DNA of 64,000 nt from NCBI RefSeq assembly GCF_014651595.1, contig NZ_BMXE01000004.1, positions 62,001 to 126,000 on the forward strand, written 5' to 3'. The notes below the pieces were generated by a model. The model was not told the origin of the DNA. It was given only the letters and a program-made list of their open reading frames with translations, and did not search any database. A program made the translations under genes and the position numbers. The DNA comes from Pseudovibrio japonicus. GTDB taxonomy: Bacteria; Pseudomonadota; Alphaproteobacteria; Rhizobiales; Stappiaceae. Below are positions 7,605 to 16,014 of this stretch, piece by piece (position 1 is the first letter of the stretch; every line of letters begins with the position of its first letter).

Positions 7605-8857
7605 TGGGCGAGTTGTCTAGTCTGTCACGCGGCGGGTTTAATGCCCCTGGGTACTTCGACCTGCCGCCTCAGCTTGCAGACGCATATGGGCTTAACGCAA
7701 CACTTTGGCTCGATTTTACGCGCAATCTGGGCTGGCGGAATGGCCAGTTGGGCACCGCCGCTCAGCATATTAGTTGCTCGCGCTCTACGAGCAAAATGGA
7801 GTTTGATGGGTCTGGTAACTGGCTGGAGTTTGCTGCAAATGAACCGGCAATTACTGGTCTTGGGCTGAGCGCGCATAGACAGGCGACAAATCTAGTAGCT
7901 CACAGTGTCGATGTTTCCAGATGGAATATTAATGGGGATGCTGCTGTAGCATCGGGTGTTGTTGCGCCTGATGGGAGCGCGACCGCGTACAACATTTCCA
8001 GCGTGGGACGCAGCGGTAGTGTTGGCGTCTTTACACGCCCGACACAGGAGCCAAACAAGACATACACCTTGAGCTTTTACATCAGACCAGATGTAGAAGA
8101 TGTAAATGGCTACTGGAGGCTCGGGTTTGAGTACGAAATATACGGAGGGGGTCATAGCGGCCTTGTAAGGTTCAATCCGACAACAAAAGAATGGCTTGAG
8201 ATCCAGGAAGGCGTTGGGGCTTACGGATGGGAGCCAGCGCATAACGGTTATTTACGCGTGTGGGTCACAGCTACTACTGATGATGTAGACACCACAAATG
8301 CTGCAGTCATTTTCTATGCCAGTCGAGATATTGCTTCGGATTTCTGGGGCTTTCAGCTTGAAGAAGGCATCGCCTCAACGCCGTATGTTCCCACGAATGG
8401 CTCCCCAGTCACCCGTGCCGCTGATGTGGTCACGCTCAAAAATCCTGAGCTGCTACCGTCAGAGGGCACGTGGTTTATCGAGTTTGATAGCGGGCCCGGC
8501 TGGGGCAATGGCTCTAGGCGGACTGTGCTCATGGCGATCCTCTCGAACGGAGGCAATGCGCAAATTGCTTACGATGCCAATAACGGAAAGTTGTGGTCGC
8601 GGGGCGAGAATCACGGAATAGCAACTCAAACACCCGTGCCAAATAGTCTGGTGAAACTCGCATACCGGAAAGATGGGAGTGACATTACTGTTTTTGTGAA
8701 CGGCAGCAAGTACACATTTACGGACGACTTTGAAATGGACATTCGCCAATTGCGGATCGGACACAATAATGGTGCGCAGTTAGACTCGCATATCCGTAAA
8801 CTCGTCTTCTTCCCGACCATATCTGATGGCGAGTTGGAAAGGATTACGGCCTCATGA
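7601..8857 (+). CDS. Putative tail fibre with concanavalin/LamG-like jelly-roll domains
   Basis: This 418-residue protein has two recognisable parts. Residues about 100-270 look like a carbohydrate-binding beta-sandwich as in phage head/tail spike fibres (Y-T-L-S-F-Y-I-R-P-D, L-R-V-W-V-T-A, F-W-G-F-Q-L-E-E-G-x-x-x-T-P-Y-V-P-T). Residues 280-418 look like a LamG/concanavalin domain (G-T-W-F-I-E-F-D, V-K-L-A-Y-R-K-D-G, R-Q-L-R-I-G-H). The Q-L-E-x-G-x-x-x-T-P-Y-x-P-T motif is common in phage fibre adhesins. It is the best candidate for the host-recognition protein. Confidence 0.62.
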   Translation: MMGELSSLSRGGFNAPGYFDLPPQLADAYGLNATLWLDFTRNLGWRNGQLGTAAQHISCSRSTSKMEFDGSGNWLEFAANEPAITGLGLSAHRQATNLVAHSVDVSRWNINGDAAVASGVVAPDGSATAYNISSVGRSGSVGVFTRPTQEPNKTYTLSFYIRPDVEDVNGYWRLGFEYEIYGGGHSGLVRFNPTTKEWLEIQEGVGAYGWEPAHNGYLRVWVTATTDDVDTTNAAVIFYASRDIASDFWGFQLEEGIASTPYVPTNGSPVTRAADVVTLKNPELLPSEGTWFIEFDSGPGWGNGSRRTVLMAILSNGGNAQIAYDANNGKLWSRGENHGIATQTPVPNSLVKLAYRKDGSDITVFVNGSKYTFTDDFEMDIRQLRIGHNNGAQLDSHIRKLVFFPTISDGELERITAS

Positions 8858-9294
8858 TCGACTATATCTGCAAGTTTGAGGATCAGCAGGTTGCGTATGA
8901 AGCGCTTAGCGAGTGGCGTGTGCTTGATGAGGATACTGGAGACGAGCGTTGGGCGTTCCCGTCTGACATTGACGGTTGGGAGATCACAATCATCAAGCAA
9001 CATGCTGAGTGGAGTTCCGATGATGACGAGCCCGTGCTCGTAACGCCTGAAATCAACTCCGAGGGCTTCTGGTTATTTATCTGCATGCCTGCTTCTGACA
9101 GCGCTGACGGTGTCGATGAGGCGTTCTGGAGCAGGGGCTTTGCAGTCACAGCTCACGACCGGGGCAAATCACATTTAAGCATCCCAGAACACACCCTGCG
9201 CTCACGGTTGCCAATGGAAGAGATCACCGCCATTGCGGGGATAGGCGGCAAGGGATTGCCAGCTGGAAGCCACTACCGGTTCCCAGGCGAATAG
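8854..9294 (+). CDS. Phage protein downstream of fibre adhesin, function unknown
   Basis: This acidic protein of 146 residues contains many Asp/Glu and Trp and no recognised motif. It overlaps the adhesin gene by four bases, so it may be a chaperone or accessory of that adhesin. It is the last gene of the baseplate/fibre transcription unit and is followed by a terminator at 9435. Confidence 0.45.
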   Translation: MIDYICKFEDQQVAYEALSEWRVLDEDTGDERWAFPSDIDGWEITIIKQHAEWSSDDDEPVLVTPEINSEGFWLFICMPASDSADGVDEAFWSRGFAVTAHDRGKSHLSIPEHTLRSRLPMEEITAIAGIGGKGLPAGSHYRFPGE

Positions 9295-9434
9295 GACCTG
9301 CCGACAACGCTCACACTCACGTATCTAAGATAAGTCGAAACTGAATTGGCAGCGCTTGATTTTTCTTATGAAGTCGTCGCTGTCGTAGAGCAGTTCTAAG
9401 CACCGCTCACCCACTTAAAAAACCAAACCAACAC

Positions 9435-9469
9435 AACCCGCACGGCGCCAGCCGGGAGCGGGTTTTTTT
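9435..9469 (+). terminator. Rho-independent terminator between fibre and sheath units
   Basis: AACCCGC (9435-9441) pairs with GCGGGTT (9458-9464), followed by a T run to 9469. It closes the baseplate/fibre unit. The 9295-9434 spacer before it has no gene that I can see; a promoter for the sheath operon could lie nearby, but I see no clear sigma-70 boxes. Confidence 0.78.
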
Positions 9470-9523
9470 GTGCCCGACACCACCGGGGTTCGTTGGCACT
9501 CCACTACATTGAGGGACAACACA

Positions 9524-10966
9524 ATGTCAGAAGTGTACTTGCACGGTATTGAAACCATCGAGCAAAACAACGGGCCGAAGTCGGGCGTCTTTATCAACAC
9601 TGGCATCATCCACGTTGTGGGGACGGCCCCGGACGCGAATGCTGAAGACTGGGCTTACAATCGCCCACGCATGATGCTTGGCCTTGACGGTATTGCGCCG
9701 GGACTGGGTGAAACTGGTACGCTGCTGGATTCACTGACCGCCATCTTTGCACAGTCAACGCAAAAAGCCTCGCCAATGGTGATCGTCACTCGCGTTGAGT
9801 CAGATGACGATGTGCTCATGCAGATGACCAAGGTCATTGGAAGCCTCTTTGCCAAGACCGGCATTTATGCTGCCCTTCGCTGCGAGAGCGACCTTGGAGA
9901 GAAACCACGCATTCTGATTGCTCCCGGTTTCACCAGTCACATGCCAACTGATGGTATTGCAAGCGCTGCCCTGACTGCTGGTGGCGAAAACTTCACGGAA
10001 CCACCTACCGTAACCATTACCGGTGACGGTACTGGAGCAGAAGCGGCTGCTGTCATTAACTCGGAAACTGGCCAGGTTACTGATGTTTACATGACCAAGC
10101 ATGGTCGTGGGTACACCAATGCAACGATTACCCTGACTGGCGGCGGCGGTACTGGCGCGGAAGCAACCGTAACGCTTGGCAAGGTCAACAACCCTGTTAC
10201 CCAGGAGCTCTTGATTGTGGCTCGCCGTTTGCGCGCTGGCGTGATCGTGGATGGACCCAATACAACACCAGAAGATGCGGTTGCATACCGCTACGGTTTT
10301 GACACTGACCGGCCAATGCTGATTGTCGATCCTTACGTCAAGGTACTGAAAAACGGCACTCTTGTCGCGCAGCCAACCTCTGCGTTTGCTGCTGGCCGCC
10401 AGTCAGTCTTGGATTACGAAAAAGGCTTCTGGCACACGGTCTCCAACAAGGTCCTTGAGAAGGTCGTCGGTGTGGCAAGACCGATGGAGTTCAGCAATGA
10501 CCCATCTTCTGAGGTTCAGTACCTGAACTCGCACGCCGTCTCCGTTGTGACCAAGAAACCATCTGGCGGTTACAAGTTCTACGGTTCTCGAAACGCAACC
10601 AGCAACTCACTGGACGCCTTCTGGTCCGTACGCCGTGCACACGATGTCATGATTGATACCGTTGAATTGGTCTGCGAACCATTCATTGATGAGCCAATCA
10701 GCGCCAACATCCTTGAAGACATCTCAGAAACCGTGAATGGCAACCTGCGCCGCTGGGAAGCCAAGGGCGCCACACTTGGTGGCAAGGTCTGGCTCGATCC
10801 GAAGCTCAACACCAAGGAAGAGTGGCAGCAAGGCCGTATCTACATCAGCTGGGATGCGGAAGCGCCTGCACCAATTGAGCGCATGACATTCCTGTTCCAC
10901 CGCAACCTTGGCTACTACGAGCGTTTGCGCGACCAGGCTGCATCCGGCGTTGCAACGGCTGCCTAA
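9524..10966 (+). CDS. FI: Contractile tail sheath protein with an inserted Gly-rich domain
   Basis: This 480-residue sheath protein matches P2 FI-type proteins: an N-terminal V-Y-L-H-G-I-E-x-I-E-x-N segment, and a C-terminal sheath domain with R-A-H-D-V-M-I-D-T and the I-S-W-D-A-E-A-P-A-P-I-E-R-M-T-F ending. P2 FI has about 396 residues. The extra length is mostly residues about 143-222, a glycine/threonine-rich two-fold beta repeat (EPPTVTITGDGTGAEA... and TITLTGGGGTGAEA...) placed between two sheath blocks. I chose the ATG at 9524 behind GAGGGA. Sheath contraction drives the spike through the envelope. Confidence 0.9.
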   Translation: MSEVYLHGIETIEQNNGPKSGVFINTGIIHVVGTAPDANAEDWAYNRPRMMLGLDGIAPGLGETGTLLDSLTAIFAQSTQKASPMVIVTRVESDDDVLMQMTKVIGSLFAKTGIYAALRCESDLGEKPRILIAPGFTSHMPTDGIASAALTAGGENFTEPPTVTITGDGTGAEAAAVINSETGQVTDVYMTKHGRGYTNATITLTGGGGTGAEATVTLGKVNNPVTQELLIVARRLRAGVIVDGPNTTPEDAVAYRYGFDTDRPMLIVDPYVKVLKNGTLVAQPTSAFAAGRQSVLDYEKGFWHTVSNKVLEKVVGVARPMEFSNDPSSEVQYLNSHAVSVVTKKPSGGYKFYGSRNATSNSLDAFWSVRRAHDVMIDTVELVCEPFIDEPISANILEDISETVNGNLRRWEAKGATLGGKVWLDPKLNTKEEWQQGRIYISWDAEAPAPIERMTFLFHRNLGYYERLRDQAASGVATAA

Positions 10967-11005
10967 TCATCTCTTTGTTTTCCTTAGCATAGAAAGGACG
11001 CAGCA

Positions 11006-11512
11006 ATGCGCCACGTACACGGTTTCACGACCAGAGTCGATAGCAAGGACTACGGCGAAAACACCACGTCTGTTAAGCTTCCTGAGATCAAGGCGAAGAC
11101 GCAGGAATCCCATAACGGTGCAACCGATCTTGGTCTAAATAACTCCATGATGGCGCTTGAGCCACTGGAGCCAATGGTGACGATTGATGGCATCGAGCAG
11201 GACATGGCGAAGTACTTTGCCTTGCCACCAGGACAGCGTGTTCGGTTCATGTTTATCGGTGCCGTCATCAACCACACCGATGGTGTCACGGATCGCCACG
11301 TCATCATCATTGAGGGCGCACCAAAGCAGGAAAGTGCTGAGGAGTGGAAGCGCGGTGAGACGAATGAGACCGAGTTCGGTTTCAATGACGTTCGCTATTA
11401 CAAGCGCTCAATCAATGGCGAAACGATTGACGAAATCCAGCACTACCCACCAAAGCGGATTATTGGTGGAGTGGACTTCCTTCGCGGTGTTAACAACGCA
11501 CTTTACGGGTGA
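11006..11512 (+). CDS. FII: Contractile tail tube protein
   Basis: This 168-residue protein is the FII-type major tail tube subunit. Recognisable segments are the N-terminal V-x-K-L-P-E-I, the middle E-P-M-V-T-I-D-G, and the C-terminal Y-Y-K-R-S-I-N-G-E-T-I-D-E-I-Q-H-Y followed by G-V-D-F-L-R-G-V-N-N-A-L-Y-G. GAAAGGA precedes the ATG. It stands in the canonical order sheath - tube - chaperone - tape measure. Confidence 0.9.
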   Translation: MRHVHGFTTRVDSKDYGENTTSVKLPEIKAKTQESHNGATDLGLNNSMMALEPLEPMVTIDGIEQDMAKYFALPPGQRVRFMFIGAVINHTDGVTDRHVIIIEGAPKQESAEEWKRGETNETEFGFNDVRYYKRSINGETIDEIQHYPPKRIIGGVDFLRGVNNALYG

Positions 11513-11979
11513 TGAGCATGGGTCAGAACGACACTATCCAGGCTTCCAGCCCTGAAGAGATTGCAGAGTTTGAAGCTAAGAAAACGGCAAAAGCGGAGGA
11601 GGTTGCTAAGCCAGCTCCGAAGTTTGTCAAGAAAACCCCACGGACTAAAACCATCCCTCTTGAGGAACCCCTTGAATGGGATGGCAAGGTCTACAAGGAA
11701 GTGACCTTCAAACGGATGAAGGGTAAGGAAGTCTCAGAATTGCCTGTAGGTGAATCTCTGATTGTCCTTGCTGCATATGTGACAGGGGTTCCTGCTGTCG
11801 TCATTGAAGATCTGGATCAAGATGACTTCGTCGAGGTCATGGAGACACTCAATGATTTTTTGCCCCGGAAGTTGCGCGAAGCGTATCAGGAAATGTCGGA
11901 GCAGGTCGTGAAGGGCAGACTGTCAGAGCCAGCCCAGAGCACTGGCACCGATACGCAGCAAGCGTCGCCCGATACCTAG
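11512..11979 (+). CDS. E: Tail assembly chaperone gpE (P2 E / Mu gp41-like), unshifted product
   Basis: This 155-residue product is a tail assembly chaperone of the E/41/14 type. The central core IPLEEPLEWDGKVYKEVTF is the family signature, after a long charged, lysine/proline-rich N-terminus. The start may be ATG 11512, which overlaps the tube stop, or ATG 11518. A T-TTT-TTG heptamer at 11856 in this frame allows a -1 shift into the overlapping frame, giving a longer E-E' fusion. In P2 both forms are needed to load the tape measure protein before tube polymerisation. Confidence 0.85.
   Translation: MSMGQNDTIQASSPEEIAEFEAKKTAKAEEVAKPAPKFVKKTPRTKTIPLEEPLEWDGKVYKEVTFKRMKGKEVSELPVGESLIVLAAYVTGVPAVVIEDLDQDDFVEVMETLNDFLPRKLREAYQEMSEQVVKGRLSEPAQSTGTDTQQASPDT
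11856..11862 (+). promoter_or_regulatory. Programmed -1 ribosomal frameshift site (T TTT TTG) in gene E
   Basis: In the E frame the codons are GAT TTT TTG, so the heptamer T-TTT-TTG has the X-XXY-YYZ form in exactly the right register. After a one-base slip, the -1 frame is open from 11862 to the stop at 12114-12116 with no stop codon. I recall the same heptamer for phage P2 gene E. A downstream stimulatory RNA fold was not assessed. Confidence 0.88.
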
Positions 11980-12116
11980 GGTTTTCCTACCCCGATCTCT
12001 TGGAAATGGATTGGATTGAGCTGGCCACAAAGTGGTTTCCTGAAGCTCAGCGTTTCCAAGAGGAAGACACTCTCAAAGCAAAAGCAACTCGATGCCCTCT
12101 CATGAAGCCAAGCTGA
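11862..12116 (+). CDS. E': Frameshift extension gpE' of the tail assembly chaperone
   Basis: This reading frame has no start of its own and is reached by the -1 slip at 11856. About 84 codons extend gpE, giving a fusion of about 201 residues. The C-terminal part (segments Y-P-D-L-L-E-M-D-W-I-E-L and W-F-P-E-A-Q-R-F) matches the pattern of GpE' proteins, namely a short helix with D/E-L-x-x-M-x-x-x-E-L and aromatic residues. It overlaps the first 25 bases of the tape measure gene, exactly as P2 E' overlaps T. Confidence 0.85.
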   Translation, partial: APEVARSVSGNVGAGREGQTVRASPEHWHRYAASVARYLGFSYPDLLEMDWIELATKWFPEAQRFQEEDTLKAKATRCPLMKPS

Positions 12117-15100
12117 TAATGCGGCTGGTGGACGGGGTGAGCCGCCCTGGCAAAGCTGTTGCCGGGACGCTCTCCTCCGTTACCGCTGCAACAAAATCTT
12201 TGCGTGCTGCCTCTATGGCTGCGCCTGCAGCAATCGGCGCTGTGGGTAATGCCGCTCGCCGCTCTGCCGTCAATACTGCTCCCATGTCTGCTGGGATCAT
12301 GATGGCGGCGTCGGCAAGCGCACGAGCTGTTTATGACTATGAGAAGATGGGCAATGCGGCGCAGGCCGTTGGACTGCTGACAGACCGGCAGCGAGAGTCT
12401 CTTGAAGAGTACGCGATGGTGCTCAACTCAGACTTTCCCGCGCTGAACAAGGACATTCTTGGAGCAGCGTTTGAGCTGAACCGAGCGGGAATGAACTTTG
12501 AGCAGATGATGGGCTCTTTGCGCTCCACGCTGAACGTCTCTCTGGCCGGTGATATCGAGATCCCTGAAACCGCCGATATCATGACAAACGTTGCACAGGC
12601 CATGCGCTTGCCAATGGCAACCCGTGAGCAGGTTGCTGCGAGCATGAAAGAGGTGGAGGACGTTCTTGCTTACGCAGCAACAAAGTCAAACACCGATATT
12701 TCGCAGATGGCTACCACATTCAAATATGTGGCGCCGCTTGCTGCTGCAACGGGCATGAGCCTTAAAGAAATGGCTGGCATGACCATGGTGCTTGCCAATA
12801 ACGGCATCAAGGCAAGCAATGCCGGTACGGGTTTGCGCTTTGCGATCACGCGGCTTTTGAAACCAACGAAAGAGGTGGAGACGGCTCTGGCGAGAATGGG
12901 TAAGTCCGCGTCTGACTATGTGACCGGCGCCCGCCAGATCAACGCAAAAGACCTGATCGCACAACTGTCTTTGGACGGCATAGATGTATCCGGGCTTGAA
13001 AAGCAGATAGCAGGTGCGTTGGAGAACCCCGCACTTGGCCGCTCACCTTTGAAGCTCACCGCCGCACTGACTGACTTGATCAGCAAGTCGATTGGTAAGA
13101 ACGGCGTCATTGATCAGAAGACACTTTCAGACTCAATCTTTGATACCGTTTCCGTTCTGGGTACAGAAGTCGATTTGGTCAAGTTGCTGGTGGACTCTCA
13201 GAAACGACCTGATACGGCTGCTCTCTTCCCGATGCTCTTCGGCGTCCGTCACCAGGCAAAGATGCTTGCCATGCAGGGCTCTGACCTTCAGGGCACCATT
13301 GACGCTTTGGCAGACAACTATGCTGGTGCTGCTGACCGCATGGCACGCATTCGTGTGAAGGGTATTGTCGGGGTCTGGATGCGCTTGAGCGCAGCCTTCG
13401 AGAACATCACCGTCCGGCTGGCAAAAACCGGCATGCTGGAAGATGTCTCTTTAGCGATCTCCTCCCTCACTACCGGCATCACCGATCTATCCAAGCAAAA
13501 CCCGGAGTTACTGAAGTTTGGGGCATACACCGCGCTGGCTATTGGCGCGCTTGCTCCACTTGGTTTTATACTCAGCGGTATTGCTGCGACAGCTGCATTT
13601 GCTCTTAATCCAATCACATGGGTTGGTGCCGGCCTTGCAACTATTGCTGCAATGAACTGGAACGAGATCAAAGGACCAGCTCTCCAATTTTTCAAAGGCT
13701 TCGCCAAGTTTACTCATTTGAAGTGGAAACAGTTTTCAGTTGCTGTCGATGGCTTCTGGGCAGGTCTGACGACCGGCCTGAGTGACGACACGCTGAACCT
13801 GCTAGACGACATTGGGGATGCGTTCTCTTCTCTCTTCACAACACTGACCGGCAATACGAACACATTCAGCTGGCGGCGTTGGGGCAGCAAGATGGGGCAG
13901 GGCCTTGCTGGGTGGGTGAATTCTGCGACCACGAGTATAAATCAAGCCAAGGAAGCCTTTGCGGACTTTAAGGGTTGGCTGGCTGGTTTGGAATGGAAGA
14001 TTCCAAGCCCGATTGACGTAATCTCTGCCACAGCCAAGTTTGTCTGGTCAGATGTCCTTCCCAAGCTCAGGGACTGGAGCGGCATTATCTTTCCTCCGAT
14101 CTGGACGGACCTTATTAAACCTGTTCCGTGGGGAGATGTAGTCACACCAATTACAGACTGGAAAAATCTTGCTGGAGCGTTGAAGTGGGCTGTCCTTATC
14201 CCGTTTCTTCGCCGTTCATTCTGGGCAACAAGAATAAAGAAGATCCCATGGAAAGGGCTGACGAACATCCTTGGTAAGTTCAAGTGGAAGTCGGTTATTC
14301 CATTCCTGAGTAAATTGATCTGGCGTGGGTTGATTGGCCCAATTGGCTGGGCACTTCTGGCTGAAGAACTGGGCACTTTTGCATGGGGTCTTGTGTTTGA
14401 TGGCCCGCCGCCTTGGCGCGAGTACTTTGCATCGGGTGACGCTGAAGAAGAACTGAAGCAGCTTATCTATCGCCTTAAGGAAATTTGGCGCACGCTTTGG
14501 GTAGAGAACCTGACACCAAGTGAGGTAGCGGGAACAGAGGAACTCAGGAAAAATTGGAAGGCTGCAAACCTGAACTTCAAAGGTGGAGATCAGGAACCGG
14601 CGCCAGCCACAACCTTCCTGAACAACACCAAGGCCAATCCACAAAACACCAGACAGTACTCTGTCGATGAAGTCTTTAAGGTAGCACAGCTGCGAGCCGA
14701 GCAGATGAACCGCTCGCGCCAGAAGCACACTGGTGCAGCTCAAAGCGCTCGCAGTGCAATCAAGGATACCGACCAAACCCTTGCAGCGGCAGTAAGCAAC
14801 TGGTCAGGCGATCTGAAGACTGCTCTTGAAGCCTACATGGCCATGCTGAGTAGAGATGGCGAACGGGCGAGGGGTATTGCGGCACAGCTGGAAGGTGCGA
14901 TCAGAAAGACGCTTGATGGCGAGCAATCCATCGATGAGCTGTATCAGGACAAGTACCTTCAGCGCTTTAAAGAACGGGCAGAGCAGGCCGCTCAAAAGTT
15001 CCAGTCTTCTCTCAACGTTACTGCCACTCCGAAAGTGGACGCAAGTAGCATTGATGAGGCAACGAAGAAGACCAGAACGCTCGGTGATGAGTTGAAATCT

Positions 15101-15577
15101 CTCGGGGCAATCCTGAAAGGTCATAACTCCAATGTCTTCACTCCCGGCGTCGCTTATGGTGCTCCTGCAGCAAATGTGAAGCTGGATGGCGCACGTCGCA
15201 AAGGCGGTCCTGTCTGGCGTGGTGGCGCTTTCCTTGTAGGAGAAGAAGAGCCCGAGATTTTTGTTCCGGATACTGATGGTCAGATCATTCCGAGCTCCAA
15301 GATGGGTAAGCACGCTCTTCAAGGAGCGGGTGGTGCTCCTGGTATTGACATAACAAGCCTGACCGGTTCGCAGGTAAAGGTCTCCGTCAATATGGGCGGT
15401 GTCCACTTCTCCATCACCTCAGACAACCCGGAACAGACCATGAGCCAGATCCAATCGCAGCTGGAAGGGCTCATGAGCACTGCATCGCAACGCCTGCGAA
15501 GCGAGCTGAAACGAGAGCTCGACATGCTCTTGGCGAGGTCTTCGCAGCTCTCCCTTCGTGCACGAGATGTAGCTTAA
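12092..15577 (+). CDS. T: Tail tape measure protein
   Basis: At 1161 residues this is the longest gene of the prophage region, as expected for a protein that sets tail length. Residues about 85-400 carry a TP901-type tape measure core (A-Q-A-V-G-L-L-T-D, A-A-F-E-L-N-R-A-G-M, L-A-N-N-G-I-K-A-S-N-A-G-T-G-L-R). Hydrophobic stretches near residues 475-525 could insert in the host membrane. A helical region occupies residues 850-1000, and a G-G-x-F-L-V-G-E-E-x-P-E-I-F-V-P motif near residue 1050 is common at the end of tape measure proteins. It follows the E/E' chaperones. Confidence 0.9.
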   Translation: MPSHEAKLIMRLVDGVSRPGKAVAGTLSSVTAATKSLRAASMAAPAAIGAVGNAARRSAVNTAPMSAGIMMAASASARAVYDYEKMGNAAQAVGLLTDRQRESLEEYAMVLNSDFPALNKDILGAAFELNRAGMNFEQMMGSLRSTLNVSLAGDIEIPETADIMTNVAQAMRLPMATREQVAASMKEVEDVLAYAATKSNTDISQMATTFKYVAPLAAATGMSLKEMAGMTMVLANNGIKASNAGTGLRFAITRLLKPTKEVETALARMGKSASDYVTGARQINAKDLIAQLSLDGIDVSGLEKQIAGALENPALGRSPLKLTAALTDLISKSIGKNGVIDQKTLSDSIFDTVSVLGTEVDLVKLLVDSQKRPDTAALFPMLFGVRHQAKMLAMQGSDLQGTIDALADNYAGAADRMARIRVKGIVGVWMRLSAAFENITVRLAKTGMLEDVSLAISSLTTGITDLSKQNPELLKFGAYTALAIGALAPLGFILSGIAATAAFALNPITWVGAGLATIAAMNWNEIKGPALQFFKGFAKFTHLKWKQFSVAVDGFWAGLTTGLSDDTLNLLDDIGDAFSSLFTTLTGNTNTFSWRRWGSKMGQGLAGWVNSATTSINQAKEAFADFKGWLAGLEWKIPSPIDVISATAKFVWSDVLPKLRDWSGIIFPPIWTDLIKPVPWGDVVTPITDWKNLAGALKWAVLIPFLRRSFWATRIKKIPWKGLTNILGKFKWKSVIPFLSKLIWRGLIGPIGWALLAEELGTFAWGLVFDGPPPWREYFASGDAEEELKQLIYRLKEIWRTLWVENLTPSEVAGTEELRKNWKAANLNFKGGDQEPAPATTFLNNTKANPQNTRQYSVDEVFKVAQLRAEQMNRSRQKHTGAAQSARSAIKDTDQTLAAAVSNWSGDLKTALEAYMAMLSRDGERARGIAAQLEGAIRKTLDGEQSIDELYQDKYLQRFKERAEQAAQKFQSSLNVTATPKVDASSIDEATKKTRTLGDELKSLGAILKGHNSNVFTPGVAYGAPAANVKLDGARRKGGPVWRGGAFLVGEEEPEIFVPDTDGQIIPSSKMGKHALQGAGGAPGIDITSLTGSQVKVSVNMGGVHFSITSDNPEQTMSQIQSQLEGLMSTASQRLRSELKRELDMLLARSSQLSLRARDVA

Positions 15578-15591
15578 TAGGAGCTAATGGA

Positions 15592-16014
15592 ATGCTAATT
15601 GGATGGGGGCCGTTCCGCCTCACGATCACGGGCTATTCTTTCAATGAGCTGGTAAGAACCACTAGTGGCCGTGTGGTTTCAGCTCCCGTCCTGCAGGCTC
15701 CCATGCCGACGCATCTTCTTGGCGCCGGAGAAGATACAATCTCATTGGTCAGCACTCTTTATCCAAGAGCCCAGGCCCCTATGGTGATGGCACAGGTTGC
15801 CGGGATACGCGCAGCGATCAAACATCAAACGCCTTTTATGATGTTGCACATCAGCGGCTTGATCTTCGGTCGCTATGTCGGTGTGAGCCTGAAAGAAAAA
15901 CACTCCTATATTGACGTGAATGGCATCCCGAACAAGGTGGACTGTGAACTGACGCTCAAGCGCTATAATGGCGGCGCAGGCGGCCTTCTCAGTGCAATTC
16001 TGGACATCTTCTGA
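15592..16014 (+). CDS. U: Phage tail protein U
   Basis: This 140-residue protein matches P2 gpU: an N-terminal G-x-F-x-F-like strand (LIGWGPFRLTITGYSFNELVRTT in pattern), then L-G-A-G-E-D-T-I-S-L, G-x-I-F-G-R-Y-V and a C-terminal L-T-L-K-R-Y-N-G-G segment. gpU is involved in tail completion. The stop overlaps the start of gene D by one base. Confidence 0.85.
   Translation: MLIGWGPFRLTITGYSFNELVRTTSGRVVSAPVLQAPMPTHLLGAGEDTISLVSTLYPRAQAPMVMAQVAGIRAAIKHQTPFMMLHISGLIFGRYVGVSLKEKHSYIDVNGIPNKVDCELTLKRYNGGAGGLLSAILDIF

Noticed and set aside
11862-12116. The possibility that E' reflects a sequencing error splitting gene E
   Set aside because: The T-TTT-TTG heptamer in exact register, the arrangement shared with P2 and the overlap with the tape measure gene make programmed frameshifting the better explanation.
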